A stretch of 64,000 bases of DNA from the NCBI RefSeq assembly GCF_013761175.1, contig NZ_JACDUR010000009.1:310001-374000 (forward strand), read 5' to 3'. The stretch is from Nonomuraea soli. Its GTDB lineage: Bacteria; Actinomycetota; Actinomycetes; Streptosporangiales; Streptosporangiaceae. The position numbers and the translations under genes are program-made. The notes beneath the pieces are model-generated. The model did not search any database. It worked only from the letters and a program-made list of their open reading frames with translations, and was not told the origin of the DNA. Position 1 is the first letter of the stretch. Each line of letters opens with the position of its first letter. This document shows, piece by piece, positions 11,113 through 17,788 of the stretch.

Positions 11113-11121
11113 ACGAACAGG

Positions 11122-11127
11122 ATTCTA
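11122..11127 (-). promoter_or_regulatory. -10 hexamer of the CYP124-like gene
   Basis: TAGAAT on the minus strand, nine bases before the ATG at 11112, matches the consensus at five of six positions. The leader would be only a few bases long. Confidence 0.5.
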
Positions 11128-11137
11128 GAACGGCCCC

Positions 11138-11155
11138 CGTAAGTCCAGACTTACG
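11138..11155. promoter_or_regulatory. 18-bp palindromic operator upstream of the P450
   Basis: CGTAAGTCCAGACTTACG has perfect 8-base arms around a 2-base centre. It lies just upstream of the P450 -10 box, where a TetR- or GntR-type repressor would block polymerase. No regulator gene is adjacent. Confidence 0.6.
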
Positions 11156-11189
11156 AAACGGGCAAGCGAAAACCGGTGGACGGCATCGT

Positions 11190-11195
11190 TACCGT
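11190..11195 (+). promoter_or_regulatory. -10 hexamer of the Phe-rich uORF
   Basis: TACCGT lies exactly six bases before the ATG at 11202, the same spacing as other predicted leaderless starts in the window. Confidence 0.45.
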
Positions 11196-11201
11196 GGACC
11201 C

Positions 11202-11225
11202 ATGACGTTCTTCTTCCGACGCTAG
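11202..11225 (+). CDS. Phe-rich upstream ORF, MTFFFRR (candidate attenuator peptide)
   Basis: A seven-codon ORF with three successive TTC codons followed by two Arg codons and TAG. It lies about 90 bases upstream of an RNA methyltransferase gene. The stop codon directly abuts GCGACC, one strand of a multi-branch RNA stem. The layout resembles translational attenuators of antibiotic-resistance rRNA methyltransferases, in which a stalled ribosome on a short peptide exposes the downstream ribosome binding site, or amino-acid leader peptides. I do not know this peptide from a described system. A seven-codon ORF can occur by chance; the promoter spacing, the codon run and the adjacent RNA structure together make it worth keeping. 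Confidence 0.5.
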   Translation: MTFFFRR

Positions 11226-11296
11226 GCGACCGCCGGCGAGCCGAGGCACAGCCCGCTGCCGGTGATGCGGGAGGGCTACCTGCCCTCCCGGGTCGC
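11226..11296 (+). promoter_or_regulatory. Structured leader of the RNA methyltransferase gene
   Basis: A 9-bp perfect hairpin (CGGGAGGGC at 11268 with GCCCTCCCG at 11282) is flanked by GCGACC (11226-11231) and GGTCGC (11291-11296), which can pair and close a three-way structure. The CTCCC of the 3' arm could instead pair with the downstream ribosome binding site GGGAG at 11302-11306. There is no T run, so translational rather than transcriptional control is more likely. Confidence 0.5.
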
Positions 11297-11313
11297 AGCG
11301 TGGGAGAAAACAC

Positions 11314-12279
11314 GTGTTCCTACTGGCCCGGACCATCCGGGGGCTGGAAGATCTGGCGTGCGCGGAGATCGGCTCCCCGGTCGCCAGGGTGCGTCACAGG
11401 GAGGTCTGGTTCGAGGCGGCCAGGCCGCCCGGGCTGCGGATCGCCGACGACCTGTTCGAGATCATGGCGGTCGTGCGCGACGTCGGACCGCACAGGACGG
11501 CGCTCACCAGGCTCGGCGAGGCCGCGGCTCCGTTGAGGAGCGGCGAGGCCGTCGATGTCACCGCCTCCTTCCTGGGCAGGCGCACCTACAACCGTTACGA
11601 CGTCGAGGACGCCGTCGGCACGCGGCTCTCGCCCGCCTACCACTCCAGACGGTCAGGGCACCGGCCGCCGCCGGGGACCACGTCGTGGCGGGTGACGATC
11701 GAGGGAGACGAGGCCGTCATCGCACGCAGGCTCGGCGAGCGCCCGTTGCACCGCCGGCCGTACAAGACCGGGTCCGTGCCCGGCTCGCTCCACCCGCCGG
11801 TCGCGGCGGCGATGGCGCGGCTGGCCGGGCCGCGCGGCGTCGTGCTCGACCCGTGCTGCGGGGCCGGCACGCTACTCATCGAAGCGCACGCCCTCCGGCC
11901 CGGGGCCCGCTACCTCGGCCTGGACCTGCGCAAGGAGTCGATCGCGGCCGCCAGGTCCAACGCGCCGTCGCTCGCCTGGCTGGCCTCCGACGCCGGGCGG
12001 CTGCCGGTCGCCACGGGCGGCGTCGACCGGGTGCTGGTCAACCCGCCGTGGAACCGGCAGGTGCCGGGCGAAGGCCTGATCGCCGGGCTGTGGCGCGAGC
12101 TGGCCAGGGTGCTCGCGCCAGGCGGCAGGATCGTGGCGCTGCTGCACGAGCCGTTCCGCGAAAGGTACGGCCTGCGTGCCGTCAGGGCGCTGCCGCTCAG
12201 CCTGGCCGGCAGTCACCCGACGATCTACGAGATCCAGCCGAGGACGAGCTCGTTGACCTCGCGGGGCCGTTCGAGGTGA
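11314..12279 (+). CDS. RNA methyltransferase, THUMP/UPF0020 (RlmKL/TrmN-like) family
   Basis: A 321-residue SAM-dependent methyltransferase of the family that modifies guanine N2 in rRNA or tRNA. The N-terminal half (ARTIRGLEDLACAEI, GRRTYNRYDVEDAVG) looks like a degenerate ferredoxin-like/THUMP RNA-binding module. The C-terminal half is a Rossmann methyltransferase with DPCCGAGTLLIEA (motif I) and the catalytic VNPPW (NPPW motif). The start is GTG at 11314 with GGGAGA seven bases upstream. The 5' leader carries a Phe-rich micro-ORF and stem-loops, so expression may be translation-controlled. The 3' end overlaps the convergent hydrolase gene by 55 bases. The exact RNA target cannot be told from sequence. 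Confidence 0.85.
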   Translation: MFLLARTIRGLEDLACAEIGSPVARVRHREVWFEAARPPGLRIADDLFEIMAVVRDVGPHRTALTRLGEAAAPLRSGEAVDVTASFLGRRTYNRYDVEDAVGTRLSPAYHSRRSGHRPPPGTTSWRVTIEGDEAVIARRLGERPLHRRPYKTGSVPGSLHPPVAAAMARLAGPRGVVLDPCCGAGTLLIEAHALRPGARYLGLDLRKESIAAARSNAPSLAWLASDAGRLPVATGGVDRVLVNPPWNRQVPGEGLIAGLWRELARVLAPGGRIVALLHEPFRERYGLRAVRALPLSLAGSHPTIYEIQPRTSSLTSRGRSR

Positions 12280-13055
12280 AGGAAGTGACCCGCGTCGGGC
12301 AGCAGCTCGACGCGGGAACCCTCCGGCAGGCTCATGTCCTTCGTCAGCTCGGCGCCCATGCAGCCGTCGCGCTCACCGTGCAGGTAGAGCAGCGGCGCCG
12401 TGGGACCCGCGTCGGCGGCCGCCTGCTCGGCGGTGAAACGCCCCGTGGGCGGCTCGGCGCCGAGCCTGGCGCGGTAGTACTCCAGCGCGGCCTTGAGGTT
12501 GGCGGGCTCGCCCAGGCTGCGCCTGACGAACTCCAGGTCGGCCGTGGCGTCGTAGCCGGGCGACCAGTCGGCCCAGATGCCCGGCAGGAAGTCGGGCTGG
12601 CTCGCGGCGATCTCGGCGAGCCCGGTCTGGAAGAGGAAGACGTAGAAGGAACGCTTCAGCTGCGCGTAGCTGAAGAATCCAGGCACCAGGGCGGCGGGCG
12701 GAGGCGCGGCCATGGCCACCGAGCGCCTGAAGCGGTCCGCCGCGCCGTACACGGCCAGCGCGCCCCAGTCGTGCCCGATCAGGACCGCGTCGGAGTCGCC
12801 CCCGAGCTCCTCGTGCAGCGCGTGCACGTCGGCCACCAGCGCGCCCACCTCGAAACCGACGGGCACCTCGGTCGGCGCGTAGCCCCGCATGAACGGCGCC
12901 ACCGCGCGATATCCCCGCGCGGCCAGCTCTGGCATGAGATGCCGCCAGGTGTGCGCGGTGTCCGGAAAGCCGTGCAAGCAGAGCGCGAGCGGGCCGTCGC
13001 CTAACGAGAGGTAGGCGAACTCCACTCCGTTCGCGTGCACTGTCCTGATCTCCAT
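12225..13055 (-). CDS. Alpha/beta-hydrolase, epoxide hydrolase/dehalogenase-like
   Basis: A 276-residue alpha/beta-hydrolase. The oxyanion-hole HGFPD is near residue 28, the nucleophile Asp lies in GHDWG, and the catalytic His in DAGHFLHLERP. Asp as nucleophile and the WG after it fit the epoxide hydrolase/haloalkane dehalogenase branch; the substrate is unknown. ATG at 13055 was chosen because upstream residues of the open frame (rich in Arg and Thr) are not family-like; TAGGTT eight bases upstream could be a -10 box. It diverges from the MFS gene with only 40 bases between starts, so the two promoters overlap or touch. Confidence 0.85.
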   Translation of the reverse strand: MEIRTVHANGVEFAYLSLGDGPLALCLHGFPDTAHTWRHLMPELAARGYRAVAPFMRGYAPTEVPVGFEVGALVADVHALHEELGGDSDAVLIGHDWGALAVYGAADRFRRSVAMAAPPPAALVPGFFSYAQLKRSFYVFLFQTGLAEIAASQPDFLPGIWADWSPGYDATADLEFVRRSLGEPANLKAALEYYRARLGAEPPTGRFTAEQAAADAGPTAPLLYLHGERDGCMGAELTKDMSLPEGSRVELLPDAGHFLHLERPREVNELVLGWIS

Positions 13056-13095
13056 AGCGCCGAAACCTAGCATCAGGCGTCTCCAACGCCTACAA

Positions 13096-14379
13096 ATGAG
13101 GCTTATGCGACGGGGATGGGTTCTCGCTCTATCCTGCTTGACCATCGTCCTGGTGGTCGTGGACCTCACGGCGGTGACCATCGCACTGCCTGACATCCGG
13201 CGTGATCTCGACGCCAGCCTGGAACAGATCCAATGGGTCGTCGACGCCTACGCCCTCACGCTCGCGGTCGCACTGCTGCCCGCGGGCATCCTGGCCGACA
13301 GGTACGGCAGGCGCAGGCTCCTGGCCGCCGGCGTGACGGTGTTCACCCTGGCCTCGCTCGGCTGCGCGCTGTCGAGCTCCGCGCTCATGCTCGACCTCTT
13401 CCGCGGCCTGCAGGGCCTGGGGGCCTCCGCGCTGTACGGCACGACGACTCCGCTCATCGGCGCCGTCTACCCCGACGGGCCGGAACGCGGCAGGGCCCTG
13501 GGGATCTTCAGCGCCGTCTCCGGCCTGGCCATGACACTCGGGCCGGTGGTGGGCGGGGTGCTGACCACACTGTTCGACTGGCGCGCGATCTTCCTGATCA
13601 ACCTGCCCATCGGCGTCTTCGTGCTCATCATGCTGCGCGCCAGGGTGCCGGAGTCGCTCGGCTCCGGACGCATCAACCCGCTGGGCACGCTCCTGCTCGC
13701 CGCCGGGCTCTTCGCGATCGTGCCCGCCCTCATCCACGGCCTGTGGTGGCTGCTGGCCATCGGAGTGGTGGCGCTGGCCGGATTCGCCTGGCTCGACCGC
13801 GACACCGTACGGCTGTTCTCCGCCCGCACCTTCGCCGTGGGTACGGCCAGCACGTTCCTCATCATGGCCGCCCTCCTCGGCGCGGCCACCTACCTCGCCC
13901 TCTACGTCCAGGGCCCGCTGCACGCCAGCGCCATGGAGGCGGGGTTGCGGTTCCTGGCCTTCAGCGCGGCCGCCGTCATCGGGCCCATCGCGATCGGGCG
14001 GGTGCTGCACCGGTGGCCGATGTGGCTGCTGATCGCCACAGGCCCGGCCCTCATCGCGGTCGCGCTGCTGGTCATGGCCATCCCGGCGGGCTGGACGTCG
14101 ATCATGCCAGGCCTGTTCCTGTCGGGGCTCGGGCTCGGCGCGGGGAACGTGGTGGCCAACCAGGTCGGCCTGCTCGCACCGCCGGACCGGCTGGGGCTGG
14201 CCACGGGGGTGGTCAACACGGCCAAGCAGGTGGGGACGGCGTTCGGGGTGGCGCTGCTGGCGCTGCCGTACGGCACGTCGATCACGCTCGCCCTGGTCGT
14301 GGCAGCAGGCCTGTCGTTCACCGGCGCCCTGCTGCCGGTCGCCCTGCGGGTCAGCCGAGCGCCGCAGCCCCAAGGGTGA
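13096..14379 (+). CDS. MFS drug/H+ antiporter, DHA2-like
   Basis: A 427-residue integral membrane exporter with about 12 hydrophobic segments. The loop 2-3 signature ADRYGRRRL and motif C-like SGLAMTLGPVVGGVL (drug antiporter signature) are present, as is a conserved IQWVVDAYALT in the first helices. It is shorter than typical 14-helix DHA2 proteins. ATG at 13096 and a second in-frame ATG at 13105 are both possible; GAGG lies very close to the second. The gene may be co-regulated with the divergent hydrolase. The 3' end overlaps the convergent unknown gene by 29 bases. The substrate is unknown. Confidence 0.88.
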   Translation: MRLMRRGWVLALSCLTIVLVVVDLTAVTIALPDIRRDLDASLEQIQWVVDAYALTLAVALLPAGILADRYGRRRLLAAGVTVFTLASLGCALSSSALMLDLFRGLQGLGASALYGTTTPLIGAVYPDGPERGRALGIFSAVSGLAMTLGPVVGGVLTTLFDWRAIFLINLPIGVFVLIMLRARVPESLGSGRINPLGTLLLAAGLFAIVPALIHGLWWLLAIGVVALAGFAWLDRDTVRLFSARTFAVGTASTFLIMAALLGAATYLALYVQGPLHASAMEAGLRFLAFSAAAVIGPIAIGRVLHRWPMWLLIATGPALIAVALLVMAIPAGWTSIMPGLFLSGLGLGAGNVVANQVGLLAPPDRLGLATGVVNTAKQVGTAFGVALLALPYGTSITLALVVAAGLSFTGALLPVALRVSRAPQPQG

Positions 14380-14878
14380 TCGGGCGGATGTGCAGGAAGT
14401 AGCCCTCCTGGTCGGTCCGGGGCCGCTGGCGCCCGTAGACCCGCAGGGCGTAGCGGCCCGCACCTTGGAAGGTGAGGTTCAGTTCGAACTCGGCGCCCAG
14501 CGGCCGCATGATGCCCGTGGTGGTGACGAACTCGAGCTCCTCGCTCTCCGGCCAGGCACTGCGGCGCAGCTGCCATGGGTCCTGCTGCCAGTCGGCCCAC
14601 AGGTTGACGGGGCCCGTGGCGCGCAGGGTGCGGATGACGACGCAGTCCGGGACGGCGGCGGCCAGGCCCGGGGGCATCGCTGGTGTCGAGGCTGGTTCCT
14701 GGAACGGGTTGGTGATGCGGACGAGGTGGTCACGAGCGAAGCCCACACCGTGCCAGGCCGGAGGGAGCTCGGCCATCCGCTCGTCGAGAGGGGGGCCGGG
14801 ACGTCCCGGCTCCCTAGCGGGGTCGATGTTCCGGAGCGCCCATTCCTGGATTTCGCGGGATTTGTCCGAGGTCACCAC
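14351..14878 (-). CDS. Unknown protein translationally coupled to the second P450 (175 aa)
   Basis: Last gene of the GMC oxidoreductase-P450 operon. Its GTG start (14878, or GTG 14875) overlaps the P450 stop codon, so translation is likely coupled. The protein is soluble. Its C-terminal half, with alternating hydrophobic residues (EFELNLTFQGAGRYALRVYG), looks like an all-beta domain; the N-terminal half is Pro-rich (WHGVGFARDHLVRITNPF). No Cys-rich, redox or nucleotide motif is visible and I do not recognise the family. Its place suggests an accessory role for the P450 or its product. Confidence 0.7.
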   Translation of the reverse strand: MVTSDKSREIQEWALRNIDPAREPGRPGPPLDERMAELPPAWHGVGFARDHLVRITNPFQEPASTPAMPPGLAAAVPDCVVIRTLRATGPVNLWADWQQDPWQLRRSAWPESEELEFVTTTGIMRPLGAEFELNLTFQGAGRYALRVYGRQRPRTDQEGYFLHIRPITLGAAALG

Positions 14879-16098
14879 TCATACCGTAGGTGCTTCACCC
14901 CGTTGATGAAGTTCGACAGCAGGAAATCCGGCTCCCCCACCGACCTGATGTCCGGCATGCGGGTGAGCAGTTCGCGGAACATCACCGTCATCTCCCGGCG
15001 GGCCAGGTGCGCGCCCAGGCAGTAGTGCGGTCCCGGCCCGCCGAATCCCACGTGGGGGTTGGGGTCGCGGGTGATGTCGAAGACGTCGGGGTCCTTGAAG
15101 ACGCTCTCGTCCCGGTTGGCCGAGTTGTAGAACAGCAGGACCTTGTCGCCCTTCTTGTAGATGCCGTGGTCCCGGGTGAGCGTGCGCCGGAACTGGATCA
15201 CCGGGGTGGCGTAGCGCACGATCTCCTCGCACGCCCGCCCGATGTGCTTGTCGAAGTCGTCGGCGAGCAGTTGCCGCTGCTCGGGGTGGTCGGTGAGCAG
15301 TTTGAGCCCGTAGGCGATGGCGTTGCGGGTGGTCTCGCTCCCGGCCACGACGAGCAGGATGAAGAACGAGCCGAGCTCCTGCGGCGTGAGCGACTCCTCG
15401 CCGTTGACGAGGAGGGAGACCAGGTCTCCCGTGGGCTGCCTGCGGCGCTGGGCGCCGAGCCTGGCCGCCATGCGGTTGAGCGAGTGGCCCGCGTGCAGCA
15501 GCTTCACCAGGCCCCTGCCGACGTTGAGGCGGCTGAAGTCGGGGTCGATCCCGGTGTACTCCTTGTCGGCGTTGCCGAGGATGACGTTCGTACGGCGCAG
15601 CACGGTGTCGTGATGTCTGGCGGGGATGCCCATCATGTCGCAGATCACCCGCACCGGCAGCCGGGCGGCGACCTGCCGCACGAAGTCGCCTGGTCCGGCG
15701 CGCAGCGCCTCGTCGACGATCTCGGAGGCGGCGAGCGCCAGGTCCTCCTCCATCTTCGACAGGACGCGGGGGGTGAAGGCGCGCGAGACGATGCGCCGCA
15801 GCCTGGCGTGCCGCGGATCGTCCATGTTGATCATCGAGCCGAAGTAGACGGCCAGCCATCTGGGCATGTCGGGGATGCTGTTGGAGCACGGCTCGCTGCT
15901 GAAGATCCCGGCGTTGCGGCTGGCCTCGGTGACGTCGGCGTGCCGTACGAGCGCGTAGTAGCCCGGCCCGCCCCCGATGAAGGGCACGTGGTTCTCCCGC
16001 ACGAACACGGGCCGCTCCAGCTGGCGCATCTCGCGGAAGGCGGCCATGCGCTCGTGCTGGGGCAGCCCCCAGAACGGGATCTCGGAGATGTCGGGCAT
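14872..16098 (-). CDS. Cytochrome P450, CYP124-like (copy 2)
   Basis: A 408-residue P450 paralogous to the one at 9889-11112: both have the heme Cys at residue 360 (FGGPGPHYCLG), the same GSMINMDDPRHARLRRIVSRAFTPR block and an FILLVVAGSETTRNA I-helix. By resemblance to mycobacterial CYP124, hydroxylation of a methyl-branched fatty acid, isoprenoid or sterol side chain is inferred. The ATG (16096-16098) overlaps the stop codon of the GMC oxidoreductase by one base (TGATG). The operon order oxidoreductase, P450, unknown suggests hydroxylation followed by alcohol oxidation of the same substrate. Confidence 0.92.
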   Translation of the reverse strand: MPDISEIPFWGLPQHERMAAFREMRQLERPVFVRENHVPFIGGGPGYYALVRHADVTEASRNAGIFSSEPCSNSIPDMPRWLAVYFGSMINMDDPRHARLRRIVSRAFTPRVLSKMEEDLALAASEIVDEALRAGPGDFVRQVAARLPVRVICDMMGIPARHHDTVLRRTNVILGNADKEYTGIDPDFSRLNVGRGLVKLLHAGHSLNRMAARLGAQRRRQPTGDLVSLLVNGEESLTPQELGSFFILLVVAGSETTRNAIAYGLKLLTDHPEQRQLLADDFDKHIGRACEEIVRYATPVIQFRRTLTRDHGIYKKGDKVLLFYNSANRDESVFKDPDVFDITRDPNPHVGFGGPGPHYCLGAHLARREMTVMFRELLTRMPDIRSVGEPDFLLSNFINGVKHLRYEW

Positions 16099-17639
16099 CA
16101 CGTTCCCTTCACCAGGTCCGCGCCCTTCTCGCCGATCATGATGGCGGGCGCGTGGGTGTGCCCGCGGTTGAGGGTCGGCATGATCGAGGCGTCGATGACC
16201 CGCAGCCCCTCCAGCCCGCGCACCTTCAGCTCGGGGTCGACGACGGCTTCGGGGTCGGTGCCCATGCGGCAGGTGCCGACCGGGTGGTAGAGGGTCTCGC
16301 CCTTCTCCCGCACCCACTGCGCGAGTTCGGCGTCGCTCTCCGGACCCCAGTAGGGCTCGTACGGCTCGCCGGCGTAGGGCTGCATGGCCGTGGTGGCCAT
16401 CACCTGCTTGGCGACCTTGAGCCCGGCGACGAGCCGCTGCACGTCGGCGGGGCTGCTCAGGTAGGCGGGGTCGATCGTCGCCTCGCGCCCGGCCAGCGAG
16501 ACGCGGCCGCGGCTCTCGGGCTGGAGCAGGATCACGCCGACGGTCATGCCGTGGGAGTGCGGCTTGTCCAGGCCGTGGTTGACGAACGGGCCCGGCGCGA
16601 AGATCAGCTCGATGTCGGGCGCGGGCTCGGCGGGCGTGGTGCGGATGAAGGCGACGGCCTCGCCGACGTTGGTCGTGAAGGGCCCGGTGCGCATGACGAT
16701 GTAGCGCAGCAGGTTGACGAGGGAGTCGGCGAAGGCGATCGAGACCGGCGCCGGGGTGGTGAGCGTGACGCCGCTGGCCAGGTGGTCTTGCAGGTTGCGT
16801 CCGACCTCCGGGCGGTCGAGGAGCACCTCGACGCCTTCCTCGCGCAGTTCGTCGGCGGCGCCGACGCCGCTGCGCAGCAGCAGATGCGGCGAGCCGATGG
16901 CTCCCGCCGCCAGCAGCACCTCGCGCCTGGCCCTGATCTGGGCGCCTCCGCCGTGCTCGATGCCGACGGCCCTGGTGCCTTCGAAGACGACGCGTTCGAC
17001 CGTGGTGTCGGTGATGACCGTCAGGTTGGGCCGCTTGAGCGCGGGACGCAGGTAGGCGTCGGCGGCGCTCCACCGCCTGCCGCGGTTCTGGGTAACGGGT
17101 GTCTGGCAGTAGCCCTCGTTGGAGGGTTCGTTCAGCTCGGCCAGGCGCTTGAAGCCCATCTCCTCGCAGGCGCGCAGGAACGCCCCGGTCATGACGTTGG
17201 GGCTGCGCTGCTCGGAGATGTAGAGGGGGCCCGCCTCGCCGTACACCCCGCCGTGGTTGCTGCCGACGCGGCGCTCGGCCTTCTGGAAGTACGGCAGGAC
17301 CTCGTCGTAGCCCCAGCCGGGGATGTCCCACTGGTCGTAGTCGAGGCGGTGGCCGCGCACCCACATCTGGGCGTTCAGGGAGGAGGAGCCGCCCAGGGTG
17401 CGCCCGCGGGGCCAGTACAGCTCGCGCCCCTCCATCTCGGCCTGCTTGGCGGTGGTGAAGTTCCAGTCGTAGGGGGTCTTGAAGAGCTTGGGGAAGCCCG
17501 CCGGGATGCGTATCTCCAGCTTGTCGTCCTGACCGCCGGCTTCGACCAGCGCCACCGAGACATCCGGATCGGCGGTTAGCCTGTTGGCCAGGACGCACCC
17601 CGCCGAGCCCGCTCCGACGATCACGTAGTCGTACTCCAT
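16098..17639 (-). CDS. GMC-family FAD-dependent alcohol/choline-type dehydrogenase
   Basis: A 513-residue flavoprotein of the glucose-methanol-choline family that oxidises primary alcohols to aldehydes. The N-terminal FAD-binding motif is VIVGAGSAGCVLANRL; the PROSITE-like GRTLGGSSSLNAQMWVRG and the C-terminal HPVGTCRMG and GHTHAPAIMIGEKGADL regions with the active-site His are present. The ATG at 17639 was preferred over an upstream start because GGAGG lies five bases before it and the FAD motif follows at once. It leads an operon with a CYP124-like P450, making it a candidate for oxidising the hydroxylated lipid. A palindrome lies between it and the divergent acyl-CoA ligase. Confidence 0.92.
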   Translation of the reverse strand: MEYDYVIVGAGSAGCVLANRLTADPDVSVALVEAGGQDDKLEIRIPAGFPKLFKTPYDWNFTTAKQAEMEGRELYWPRGRTLGGSSSLNAQMWVRGHRLDYDQWDIPGWGYDEVLPYFQKAERRVGSNHGGVYGEAGPLYISEQRSPNVMTGAFLRACEEMGFKRLAELNEPSNEGYCQTPVTQNRGRRWSAADAYLRPALKRPNLTVITDTTVERVVFEGTRAVGIEHGGGAQIRARREVLLAAGAIGSPHLLLRSGVGAADELREEGVEVLLDRPEVGRNLQDHLASGVTLTTPAPVSIAFADSLVNLLRYIVMRTGPFTTNVGEAVAFIRTTPAEPAPDIELIFAPGPFVNHGLDKPHSHGMTVGVILLQPESRGRVSLAGREATIDPAYLSSPADVQRLVAGLKVAKQVMATTAMQPYAGEPYEPYWGPESDAELAQWVREKGETLYHPVGTCRMGTDPEAVVDPELKVRGLEGLRVIDASIMPTLNRGHTHAPAIMIGEKGADLVKGT

Positions 17640-17719
17640 GACTTCCTCCCGGAGGCGGTAACTAGCTACTTGCATACGCCCAGACAGGCAAGACGTCCAT
17701 ACGCTTTCGTGACCTTTGT

Positions 17720-17735
17720 TACCTACCGGTCAGTA
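17720..17735. promoter_or_regulatory. Palindromic operator shared by the P450 operon and the acyl-CoA ligase
   Basis: TACCTACCGGTCAGTA reads TAC-NN-ACCGGT-NN-GTA, a symmetric site of the type bound by TetR-family repressors. It lies between the divergent starts at 17639 and 17789 and could control both. No regulator gene is next to it. Confidence 0.55.
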
Positions 17736-17788
17736 TGGCTGGCTGCGAAAATGTGCTCCGAAGCACTACCAGCGGAAAGGCTCCCTCC

